Below are positions 6,326 to 11,612 of a stretch of 11,612 nt of DNA, in pieces. Position 1 is the stretch's first letter; each line of letters opens with the position of its first letter. Both the position numbers and the translations under genes were made by a program. The stretch is taken from positions 1-11,612 of the forward strand of contig JBOFMT010000130.1 of the NCBI GenBank assembly GCA_051658525.1. The letters are read 5' to 3'. The notes under the pieces were generated by a model, which saw only the letters and a list, made by a program, of their open reading frames with translations, was not told the origin of the DNA and ran no database searches. Origin of the DNA: JBOFMT01 sp051658525 (GTDB lineage Bacteria; Bacillota_I; Bacilli_A; Erysipelotrichales; Erysipelotrichaceae).

Positions 6326-7273
6326 ATGCAAGAACAAGATAAAATAAATATATTGGTGCGTGTTGCAAAAGCTTACTATGTAGAAGGGTGTACCCAAAAT
6401 GAAATTGCGAAGCGATTGCATGTTTCTAGGCCTCTGGTTAGTAAATACTTAAATGATGCCAAAGAAGCAGGTATTGTTCGTATCTCAATTCATGAACCAG
6501 TGGGGATGGAACAAAGTTTAGGAGATCAACTCATCAGCCGTTTTCAGCTTAAAGCAGCACATGTCGTTGCTTATAGCAGCGATCAAGAGTTAGTAGCACA
6601 ATGGTTAAGTGAGGAAACTTTAGCATTGTTTGAAAAAAAATGTCGAGGAAAATCAATGACGATAGGCCTTGGTTGGGGAAGTACAATTGGTCGTATGGCA
6701 CTGCATTACGATGCACAACCACCCAAACAGCAAGTAGGTGGGGTACTTGTCCCTTTGTTGGCCAATGCACCCACCAGCAATCGAAATTATCATACCAATG
6801 AACTCGTGCGCATGATGGCTCGCAGTATTGGTAGTGATTCTCGCTATTTATATGCCCCACTCATTTGTGCAGGAGAACAAGAACTCCTAATCCTGCAAAA
6901 AGTAGAGAGTTATCAACAATTACAAGCAGATTGGAATAACCTGGATTATGCATGGATTCAAATTAGAAATCATCCTTCGATTCCTGATTTAGGAACTGAG
7001 GCTCGGTTTGGTCGGATTTTGAACAAAAAGAAAGCTGTTGGAATGTTACTAGGTCATTATTTTGATGTTGAAGGGCATATCATTGAAAGTAGTCAAGACT
7101 TTACGATGCAAATACCCATTGCTAGCCTAGCAAAAACCAAACGGTTGGTTGGTGTTGTTGGAACAGGGGTAACAGCAGCAGCCGTGTTGGGTGCTTTACG
7201 TACCGGGTTGTTTCATCATATTATTTTAGATAGTAAAACAGCATCCGAAGTTTTAGAATACGAGAGCGCATAG
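6326..7273 (+). CDS. SorC/LsrR-family sugar-binding transcriptional regulator
   Basis: A 315-residue regulator. The N-terminal helix-turn-helix (about 1-55) has YYVEGCTQNEIAKRLHVSRP and SKYLNDAKEAGIV, typical of SorC/DeoR-type proteins. The rest is the sugar-phosphate-binding domain, with GLGWGSTIG near the domain start, LLGHYFDVEGHII, and a C-terminal VGVVGTGVTAAAVLGALRTGL. Family members such as LsrR and CggR bind phosphorylated sugars and act mostly as repressors. The ribosome binding site TGAGG (6313-6317) lies 8 bases before ATG and can be sequestered in the leader. The gene sits just before a five-gene catabolic operon with two matching palindromes in between, so it is the likely local regulator. 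The inducer would be a phosphorylated intermediate of that pathway by analogy with LsrR; this is inference. Confidence 0.9.
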   Translation: MQEQDKINILVRVAKAYYVEGCTQNEIAKRLHVSRPLVSKYLNDAKEAGIVRISIHEPVGMEQSLGDQLISRFQLKAAHVVAYSSDQELVAQWLSEETLALFEKKCRGKSMTIGLGWGSTIGRMALHYDAQPPKQQVGGVLVPLLANAPTSNRNYHTNELVRMMARSIGSDSRYLYAPLICAGEQELLILQKVESYQQLQADWNNLDYAWIQIRNHPSIPDLGTEARFGRILNKKKAVGMLLGHYFDVEGHIIESSQDFTMQIPIASLAKTKRLVGVVGTGVTAAAVLGALRTGLFHHIILDSKTASEVLEYESA

Positions 7274-7285
7274 GTGCTCTTTTTT
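7263..7285 (+). terminator. Short terminator overlapping the regulator stop
   Basis: AGAGC (7263-7267) pairs with GCTCT (7276-7280) across an 8-base loop and is followed by five Ts. It separates the regulator from the catabolic operon. The stem is only 5 bp, so leakage is likely. Confidence 0.55.
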
Positions 7286-7298
7286 GACATATGTCAAA
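7283..7298. promoter_or_regulatory. Operator palindrome 1
   Basis: TTTGACATATGTCAAA is a perfect 16-base palindrome directly after the regulator gene. Its left arm contains TTGACA, a perfect -35 hexamer, although the nearest TATAAA is only 14 bases on. It shares TTGAC-N4-GTCAA with the second site. Confidence 0.75.
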
Positions 7299-7323
7299 CC
7301 TTTTATAAAAATAGATACATCAG

Positions 7324-7337
7324 TTGACCAATGTCAA
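7324..7337. promoter_or_regulatory. Operator palindrome 2
   Basis: TTGAC-CAAT-GTCAA, the same arms and spacer length as palindrome 1, with centres exactly 40 bases apart. This is close to four helical turns, so a multimeric regulator could hold both on about the same DNA face. It lies 39 bases before the DhaL-like start. Confidence 0.75.
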
Positions 7338-7375
7338 TCTACTGTGTTAGGGTGAATATAACGAGGTGAACGACA

Positions 7376-8005
7376 ATGAAACAACAGCAAACCATAGCCT
7401 TGATGTTCTTAGAAACAGCAAAGCTAATGAAGTCCCAAGTAGATTATTTGTGTGAAATTGATTCTAAGTTTGGAGATGGAGACCACGGTGTCACCATTGG
7501 TAAGATTGCGACTGTATTTGAAACTCACGTGAACGATTGGAAAGTGGAGCACACACCAATCAAAAAATTTTTAGAGGATATTGGAAGCGCTATCACAAAT
7601 GTGAGTGGTGGGTCGGCTGGTCCACTCTATGGAACTTTTTTTACTGGTATGGCAGAAGCTTGGCAGGATGAAACAGTACTCGATGCACGTCTGTTTCAAA
7701 AGATGATGCAAGGTGGTTTGAGTGAATTGCAATACATCACAACGGCAAAAGTCGGAGATAAAACAATGATGGATACCTTAATTCCTGCTGTTGATGCGAT
7801 CAACGCTTGTCAAGGTGACTTGGCTTGTATGGCAAAAGTGGGATATGAATCAGCACTAGAAGGTGCGAAAGCAAGTGAAGGGTTTGTTAGTAAGTTTGGA
7901 CGTGCAAGACATTACAAGGAGGCAACAATTGGGACACCAGATGCTGGTGCCATCAGTTGTACTTATATTTTTCAGGGGTTTTATCAAGCCATCATTTCAA
8001 ACTAA
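7376..8005 (+). CDS. dhaL: Dihydroxyacetone kinase subunit L-like protein (DhaL, nucleotide-binding)
   Basis: A 209-residue DAK2-domain protein, the nucleotide-binding half of a two-part ketose kinase. Metal and nucleotide motifs are intact: EIDSKFGDGDHG gives Asp29, Asp34 and Asp36 for the two Mg ions; NVSGGSAGPLYGTFF is the phosphate-binding loop; AKVGDKTMMDTL and GFVSKFGRARHY follow; GTPDAGAIS closes the fold. Length matches E. coli DhaL (210). GAGGTGA at 7363-7369 precedes ATG by 7 bases. It is the first gene of the operon; the DhaK-like gene follows 19 bases later. No DhaM phosphotransferase subunit is encoded nearby, so ATP rather than the PTS may supply phosphate, unless DhaM is elsewhere. 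The symbol denotes homology; the true substrate may be another short ketose. Confidence 0.88.
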   Translation: MKQQQTIALMFLETAKLMKSQVDYLCEIDSKFGDGDHGVTIGKIATVFETHVNDWKVEHTPIKKFLEDIGSAITNVSGGSAGPLYGTFFTGMAEAWQDETVLDARLFQKMMQGGLSELQYITTAKVGDKTMMDTLIPAVDAINACQGDLACMAKVGYESALEGAKASEGFVSKFGRARHYKEATIGTPDAGAISCTYIFQGFYQAIISN

Positions 8006-8010
8006 ACATA

Positions 8011-8016
8011 AGGAGG
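8011..8016 (+). promoter_or_regulatory. Ribosome binding site fixing the DhaK-like start
   Basis: AGGAGG, 8 bases before ATG 8025. The frame stays open upstream to 7863, but that part overlaps dhaL and does not resemble DhaK. Confidence 0.88.
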
Positions 8017-8024
8017 ACAACGAA

Positions 8025-9023
8025 ATGAAAATGAAAAAATTTATCAATGATCCAACAGCTTTAACAAAGGAAACACTAGAAGGTTTAGCAGTAGCGAATC
8101 CAGATATCTTGACCTTACAACCAAACAATTTGGTCGTAAATAAAAAACTAGCTGATGCAGATCGCGTAACGGTAGTAACACTTGGTGGTGCAGGGCATGA
8201 ACCAGCACTTTCTGGATTTGTAGGGGAAGGTATGGTTGATATTTCCGTTGTAGGTGATGTGTTTGCCGCACCAGGACCACAAGCTTGCTTGGAAGCGATT
8301 CGTCAAGCAGACAAAGGGAAAGGGGTCTTGTTTGTAGTGTTAAACCATGCAGGGGACATGTTAACAGCAAACTTAACGATGAAAGAAGTAGCAAAAGCAG
8401 GACTCAATGTTCGTAAAGTGGTAACACAAGAAGATGTAGCGAATGCACCGCGAAGTAACAGTGATGATCGCCGTGGTTTGGTTGGATGTATTCCAACGTA
8501 TAAGATTGCAGCTGGGGCTGCACATGCTGGACATGATTTGGATACGGTAGCCAACATTACACAAAGCTTTGCTGATAATATGGCAACCCTAGCGGTAGCA
8601 GTACGTGGAGCAACGCATCCTGCAACCGGTAGTGTGATTGCTGAGCTTGGTGATGATGATATGGAAATCGGTATGGGACAACATGGAGAAGGTGGTGGAG
8701 GTCGTCAACCTTTGAAAACAGCAAATGAAACAGCTGAAATTATGTGTGATTACCTCATCAATGATTTGAGTTTAACATCTGGAGAACAAGTAATGTTAGT
8801 CATTAACGGTACCGGAGCAACAACCTTAATGGAACAACTCATCGTTTACCGCCACTGTGTAATGTATTTAAAAGAAAAAGGAATTGAAGTAGTTGCGAAT
8901 CATGTTGGTGAATTGTTAACGGTGCAAGAACAAGCAGGATTCCAAATGTTTATGGGACGTATGGATGATGAAAAGGTTGGGTATTGGAACGCACCATGTA
9001 ATACACCATACTTCAAACGTTAG
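8025..9023 (+). CDS. dhaK: Dihydroxyacetone kinase subunit K-like protein (DhaK, substrate-binding)
   Basis: A 332-residue DAK1-domain protein that would hold the ketose or hydroxyketone substrate covalently. LGGAGHEP (53-60) matches the GGGSGHEP loop, with His58 and the following FVGEGM; NHAGDM (108-112) matches the canonical NYxGD with its aspartate. The catalytic histidine that forms the hemiaminal with substrate carbonyl is His220, in GMGQHGEGGGGR. The canonical loop is GMGIHGEPG, so the residues around the histidine differ, which suggests a substrate other than dihydroxyacetone. It ends in a normal C-terminus (WNAPCNTPYF). Length equals that of the family. The gene lies between the DhaL-like gene and the LsrF homologue, which argues for phosphorylating a C4-C5 compound that LsrF then cleaves. 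The kinase family is firm; the substrate is not known. Confidence 0.88.
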   Translation: MKMKKFINDPTALTKETLEGLAVANPDILTLQPNNLVVNKKLADADRVTVVTLGGAGHEPALSGFVGEGMVDISVVGDVFAAPGPQACLEAIRQADKGKGVLFVVLNHAGDMLTANLTMKEVAKAGLNVRKVVTQEDVANAPRSNSDDRRGLVGCIPTYKIAAGAAHAGHDLDTVANITQSFADNMATLAVAVRGATHPATGSVIAELGDDDMEIGMGQHGEGGGGRQPLKTANETAEIMCDYLINDLSLTSGEQVMLVINGTGATTLMEQLIVYRHCVMYLKEKGIEVVANHVGELLTVQEQAGFQMFMGRMDDEKVGYWNAPCNTPYFKR

Positions 9024-9032
9024 GGGCACATT

Positions 9033-9920
9033 ATGGCAGAACAAGGTGGGAACAAAGAAGCTAAAAACTATTATTTGGATCAAGTAGTGAAGCCACAAGG
9101 CTATCATGTCAAAGGGATGGAACATCAAGATTGGGGAATGAAAGATCGACTCTCTCGTATCTTCAATCCAAAATCTGGAAGAACGGTGATGTTGGCTTTT
9201 GATCATGGTTATATCATGGGTTCAACATCAGGATTGGAACGATTGGATCTTATCCTACCGGAGTTGATTCCGGAAGTGGATTGTATTATGGGGACGCGTG
9301 GAGCGATACGCTCCTGCGTTGCACCACATTTCAACAAGGCGGTAGCACTGCGTTGCTCAGCTGGTTCTAGTGTGTTGGATGATGATATGAGCCATGAAGT
9401 GATTGGTGTGGATATCGAAGATGCGATACGTATGAATGCAAGTTGTATGGCAATCCAAACCTTTATTGGTGCCTCTGGTCAAAAGTCGAGTATCGATAAT
9501 TTAGTTAAGACAATTGATCAAGGAAATCGCTATGGAATTCCAACGCTTGGAGTGGTAGCAGTTGGAAAAGAAATGGAACGTACAACAAAATTTTTCCTCT
9601 TAGCAACAAGAATGCTAGCTGAATTTGGAGCTCAAATTATCAAAACTTACTATTGTGAGGATTTTGAAAAAGTAGTCGCTGCCTGCCCAGTTCCTCTTGT
9701 TGTAGCTGGTGGAAAAAAATTACCAGAAGATCAAGCATTAACATTAGTTTATAACGCGATACAGGCAGGAGCAGCAGGTGTTGACATGGGACGCAACATC
9801 TTCCAGTCAGAATGTCCAATCGGTATGGCGAAAGCCATAGCGAAAGTCGTACATGAAGATTATACGGATGAGCAAGCCTATCGCTATTATTTAGAAATAA
9901 AAAAAGAACTCGATTCTTAA
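9033..9920 (+). CDS. lsrF: LsrF-like class I aldolase/thiolase
   Basis: A 295-residue TIM-barrel enzyme of the LsrF/DeoC aldolase group. From memory of E. coli LsrF (291 residues) the match is extensive: DWGM-RLSRIFNPK-GRTVMLAFDHGY (34-60), GLERLD, TRG-IRS, VGK-M, GAQIIKTYY, VPLVVAGGKKLPE and GVDMGRNIFQS. The Schiff-base lysine is Lys204 in IIKTYY (Lys203 in E. coli). LsrF transfers an acetyl group from phosphorylated 3-hydroxypentane-2,4-dione to coenzyme A in autoinducer-2 breakdown; relatives cleave ketose phosphates. Here no LsrK, LsrG or Lsr ABC transporter accompanies it. Upstream lie DhaKL-like kinase subunits that could make its substrate. AGGGG precedes ATG by 6 bases, and only 9 bases separate it from the previous gene. 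The homology is strong; the exact reaction in this operon is inference. Confidence 0.9.
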   Translation: MAEQGGNKEAKNYYLDQVVKPQGYHVKGMEHQDWGMKDRLSRIFNPKSGRTVMLAFDHGYIMGSTSGLERLDLILPELIPEVDCIMGTRGAIRSCVAPHFNKAVALRCSAGSSVLDDDMSHEVIGVDIEDAIRMNASCMAIQTFIGASGQKSSIDNLVKTIDQGNRYGIPTLGVVAVGKEMERTTKFFLLATRMLAEFGAQIIKTYYCEDFEKVVAACPVPLVVAGGKKLPEDQALTLVYNAIQAGAAGVDMGRNIFQSECPIGMAKAIAKVVHEDYTDEQAYRYYLEIKKELDS

Positions 9921-9933
9921 AAGGAGAACACTT

Positions 9934-10479
9934 GTGAAATTTTCGAAATTTATCATCATTCCGATTATGATTGCAGCGCTTGCCTTTACCTTGCAAGCAG
10001 TCGATCAAGCAATCGCTTCTTTATTTCAACCTGCAAACGTCGGGTTTGGTTGGATAGCCTTCCAAGCTTGGGCGATGTATTTCTTAGCAGGTTGTGATAT
10101 CAAAGGTGGAGTTAAAAGCTTTTTGGGTTATGTAAGTGGAGTTGCTGCTAGTATTGCGATTATGAGTTTAGGTGGTGTATTCGCATCCCTTGGTTATTGG
10201 GCATTACCTGTAGCGGTCTTTATCGTTGTAATTCCTGTGATTAGTTTGGAAAAAGTAAAATGGTTTGATTTGGTTCCTGCAACATTTGTAGGTGCGGGAG
10301 CATTCTTTGGATTTATGAGCTATATCCCTGATGCAACATTTAGTAATGCAACCATAGTAATTTTGGCTTATTGCTTGATTGGATTGTTGTATGGATTTGT
10401 AACAGTAACCCTTCGAACAAAATACGAAGCAAGTCTTGTGAAAGAACCAGTGACTTCACATCAAGAAGTTACAGAATAG
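9934..10479 (+). CDS. DUF1097-family membrane protein
   Basis: A 181-residue integral membrane protein with about five or six helices: 6-22, 34-52, 64-84, 90-105, 115-130 and 140-157. The stretch WIAFQAWAMYFLAGCDIKGGVKSFLGYVSGV, written here in parts (AWAMYFLAGC and KGGVKSFLGYVSGV), is the characteristic second-third helix region of DUF1097 proteins such as E. coli YcdZ. The C-terminal tail (about 160-181) is charged and cytoplasmic. Translation starts at GTG 9934, with AAGGAGA 6 bases before it. It lies inside a kinase-aldolase operon that has no other transporter, so it is the best candidate for substrate uptake or product export. No DUF1097 transport function is established to my knowledge; the role is inferred from context. 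Confidence 0.8.
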   Translation: MKFSKFIIIPIMIAALAFTLQAVDQAIASLFQPANVGFGWIAFQAWAMYFLAGCDIKGGVKSFLGYVSGVAASIAIMSLGGVFASLGYWALPVAVFIVVIPVISLEKVKWFDLVPATFVGAGAFFGFMSYIPDATFSNATIVILAYCLIGLLYGFVTVTLRTKYEASLVKEPVTSHQEVTE

Positions 10480-10488
10480 GAGGAAACA

Positions 10489-10806
10489 ATGGAGTTTATG
10501 CACATTGGTGCACCGGTTAATAAACCGATGCCAAATGAAGTATATAATGAAGGAATGAAAGTTTGGATTGCAGAACCGGATCATGATCACTTTAAATTTG
10601 AATATTTACGATTTGATGATGATAGTTGGTTGGCAAAAGAAATCCAAACGCAAACACACATTGCAGTTAAAGTAGATAGTGTAGATGCTGCACTTGCAAC
10701 ATGTGAAAAAGTATTGTTAGAACCTGTGGCAGTGAATGAAGCGTGTACGATTGCGTTTGGGTTGCGACATGGTGTTGTTATGGAGTTTATGCAATTAAGT
10801 GAATAA
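10489..10806 (+). CDS. Very small VOC (glyoxalase-fold) protein, possible isomerase
   Basis: A 105-residue soluble protein. It reads as two shortened beta-alpha-beta-beta-beta modules: residues 1-43 (MEFMHIG to FEYLRF) and 55-105 (QTHIAVKVDSVDAAL to VVMEFMQL). The residues at the usual VOC metal positions are His5, Glu38, His57 and Glu99, the same His-Glu-His-Glu pattern as glyoxalase I (His5, Glu56, His74, Glu122 in E. coli). VOC proteins are usually 120-150 residues; the first module here is clearly cut short. AGGAGG overlapping the preceding stop precedes ATG by 5 bases. As the last gene of the operon it would act on the same metabolite; an isomerase or epimerase step between kinase and LsrF-like enzyme (the place LsrG has in the Lsr pathway) is a guess. 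It shows no similarity to LsrG that I can see. Confidence 0.7.
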   Translation: MEFMHIGAPVNKPMPNEVYNEGMKVWIAEPDHDHFKFEYLRFDDDSWLAKEIQTQTHIAVKVDSVDAALATCEKVLLEPVAVNEACTIAFGLRHGVVMEFMQLSE

Positions 10807-10813
10807 AGTACAC

Positions 10814-10843
10814 AAAACGGGTCTTAAATATGCCCGTTTTTTT
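10814..10843 (+). terminator. Intrinsic terminator of the catabolic operon
   Basis: AAAACGGG (10814-10821) and CCCGTTTT (10833-10840) form an 8-bp stem with an 11-base loop, and the T-run continues to 10843. It starts 8 bases after the stop of the VOC gene. Confidence 0.92.
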
Positions 10844-10890
10844 GTTGTTATTGGGTTTTGATTTACGTGTGAAAGACTGTGAGGTCTGAA

Positions 10891-10918
10891 TTGACTTTTA
10901 GAAGGAAGGTGCTAGGAT
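10891..10918 (+). promoter_or_regulatory. Possible promoter for the DUF1801 gene
   Basis: TTGACT (5 of 6) and TAGGAT (4 of 6) with a 16-base spacer. The transcript would start near 10925, giving a leader of about 68 bases that contains a perfect hairpin. Confidence 0.45.
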
Positions 10919-10946
10919 AGGAGCAATAACAATGTAATAGGAAACG

Positions 10947-10966
10947 GTAGCTAACGTTTTAGCTAC
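10947..10966 (+). promoter_or_regulatory. Leader hairpin upstream of the DUF1801 gene
   Basis: GTAGCTAA (10947-10954), loop CGTT and TTAGCTAC (10959-10966): a perfect 8-bp stem. It has no T-run, so it is not a terminator; it ends 14 bases before the ribosome binding site GGAGA at 10981. Confidence 0.6.
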
Positions 10967-10992
10967 AACTATGAAACTTAGGAGATCGTAAT

Positions 10993-11385
10993 ATGAATGC
11001 ACAAGAACAAACAATACAAGGGTTATATGAACATGCGCAAAATCCAAAAGAAATGGAACGCATGCATCACTGGTTGAATGAACTGTTAGGTCAAGAAGGT
11101 AAACTGTATTCCATTCCGAGTATGACTATGATCGGCTATTATTTTATGCCATATCAAAAAGCTACCTATCCAATGATTGCGCTAGCTCCACAAAAAAATC
11201 ATATTGGTCTTTACGTGATGGCATGGGAAAAAGAGCAAAGTGTGTTGGAAAAATATCAACAATACTTTCCAAAAACAATGATGGGAAAAGGTTGTATCAG
11301 AATTAAAAATTGGGAAAAAGTGGATCAAGAAACACTAAAACAATTGATATTAGAGGCAAAAAGTATCTTAGAATCACAACAATAA
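10993..11385 (+). CDS. DUF1801 domain protein
   Basis: A 130-residue soluble protein, with no signal peptide or membrane helix. The DUF1801 (YdhG-like) core is recognisable: a hydrophobic strand YPMIALAPQKNHIGLYVM (about 59-76), a helix with VLEKYQQYF (84-92), and the late GKGCIRIKNWEKVDQETLKQLI (98-119), which is the GKG-IRF-x-vp pattern of the family. Family members are small alpha/beta proteins, a few of them linked to iron-sulphur or iron handling (frataxin-like work in Bacillus YdhG), so function is not assigned. GGAGA at 10981-10985 is 7 bases before ATG. It stands alone, after the operon terminator and before a tRNA promoter, and has no clear terminator of its own. The family call is fairly firm; the role is open. 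Confidence 0.75.
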   Translation: MNAQEQTIQGLYEHAQNPKEMERMHHWLNELLGQEGKLYSIPSMTMIGYYFMPYQKATYPMIALAPQKNHIGLYVMAWEKEQSVLEKYQQYFPKTMMGKGCIRIKNWEKVDQETLKQLILEAKSILESQQ

Positions 11386-11472
11386 TGTCGAAGAGAGGCA
11401 TAGGAAATAGTGGGTATTACACATATCGATAAACAAAATATGAAATAAAAATAAAAAACTTTGGAAAATGTA

Positions 11473-11501
11473 TTGACCTTTTTTTGAATATCGTGTATTA
11501 T
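11473..11501 (+). promoter_or_regulatory. Strong sigma-A promoter of the tRNA transcript
   Basis: TTGACC (11473-11478, 5 of 6) and TATTAT (11496-11501, 5 of 6) with the ideal 17-base spacer. Transcription would begin near 11508, about 36 bases before the tRNA. Confidence 0.82.
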
Positions 11502-11509
11502 TACATCCT

Positions 11510-11530
11510 GTCAGCGAGTTACTCACTGGC
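11510..11530 (+). other. Leader hairpin ahead of tRNA-Val
   Basis: GTCAG (11510-11514) pairs with CTGGC (11526-11530) with one G-T pair, and GAG pairs with CTC around TTA, with a C/A mismatch between the two stems. It sits at the predicted 5' end of the precursor and may guide 5' processing. Confidence 0.45.
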
Positions 11531-11543
11531 GGAACATTTTCCT

Positions 11544-11612
11544 GGGGGTTTAGCTCAGTTGGGAGAGCATCTGCCTTACAAGCAGAGGGTCAGCGGTTCG
11601 AGCCCGTTAACC
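11544..11612 (+). tRNA. tRNA-Val(TAC), 3' end beyond window
   Basis: The first 69 bases of a tRNA. The acceptor arm GGGGGTT is followed by TA, D-stem GCTC/GAGC, anticodon stem TCTGC/GCAGA with loop CTTACAA, variable GGGTC, T-stem AGCGG/CCGTT and loop TTCGAGC. The last four bases, AACC, begin pairing with the 5' arm. Anticodon TAC is at 11577-11579 and reads GTA (valine). It is probably the first gene of a tRNA cluster, given the strong promoter just before it. Confidence 0.95.

Noticed and set aside
7284..7309. TTGACA with TATAAA as a standard promoter for the catabolic operon
   Set aside because: The spacer is 14 bases, too short for a normal sigma-A promoter; the hexamer is better read as part of the operator, and the true -10 remains unclear.
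7863..8024. Upstream extension of the DhaK-like frame
   Set aside because: It overlaps the dhaL gene, has no DhaK similarity, and AGGAGG at 8011 points to ATG 8025.
8044..8394. Minus-strand open frame opposite dhaK, rich in leucine
   Set aside because: It is the shadow of a strongly supported gene, has no ribosome binding site and no recognisable domain.

Overview
The window (11,612 bases, AT-rich) looks like chromosome from a low-GC monoderm bacterium (Bacillota; perhaps an Erysipelotrichia-like lineage, which I cannot fix). The support is strong purine-rich Shine-Dalgarno sites, a lipobox lipoprotein, a BceAB-RS type peptide-antibiotic module, and standard TGG tryptophan codons. I see no insertion sequences, CRISPR arrays or phage genes.

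Left part (1-1724). The window opens inside the last 42 codons of a heliorhodopsin whose retinal lysine (in SLVAK) is visible. It converges, across a bidirectional terminator, on a minus-strand lipoprotein built of two near-identical FMN-binding-like domains. A 560-base non-coding stretch follows. It holds the lipoprotein promoter, a cluster of TGTGA/TCACA elements, and a perfect CTTACA-N4-TGTAAG box that matches the known BceR operator form.

Second part (1725-6167). Four tightly packed genes form a peptide-antibiotic sensing and detoxification module: ABC ATPase, 10-TM permease with a large extracellular domain, OmpR-type response regulator and intramembrane-sensing histidine kinase (BceA, B, R, S order). 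The permease and kinase would sense the peptide together, and the regulator would act on the upstream box.

Third part (6168-10843). A SorC/LsrR-type regulator has an unusual leader in which two mutually exclusive hairpins can form, one of which buries its ribosome binding site. It is followed by two matching TTGAC-N4-GTCAA palindromes 40 bases apart. After these comes a five-gene operon: DhaL-like and DhaK-like kinase subunits, a close LsrF homologue, a DUF1097 membrane protein and a very small VOC-fold protein, closed by a clear terminator. I read this as a catabolic pathway for a small ketose or autoinducer-2-like compound: possible uptake (DUF1097), phosphorylation (DhaKL replacing LsrK), isomerisation (VOC) and cleavage (LsrF). 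This is the most novel-looking system in the window; its substrate is not determined by sequence.

Right end (10844-11612). A DUF1801 protein with its own leader hairpin is followed by a strong promoter, a leader hairpin and the first 69 bases of a tRNA-Val(TAC) that runs off the window.
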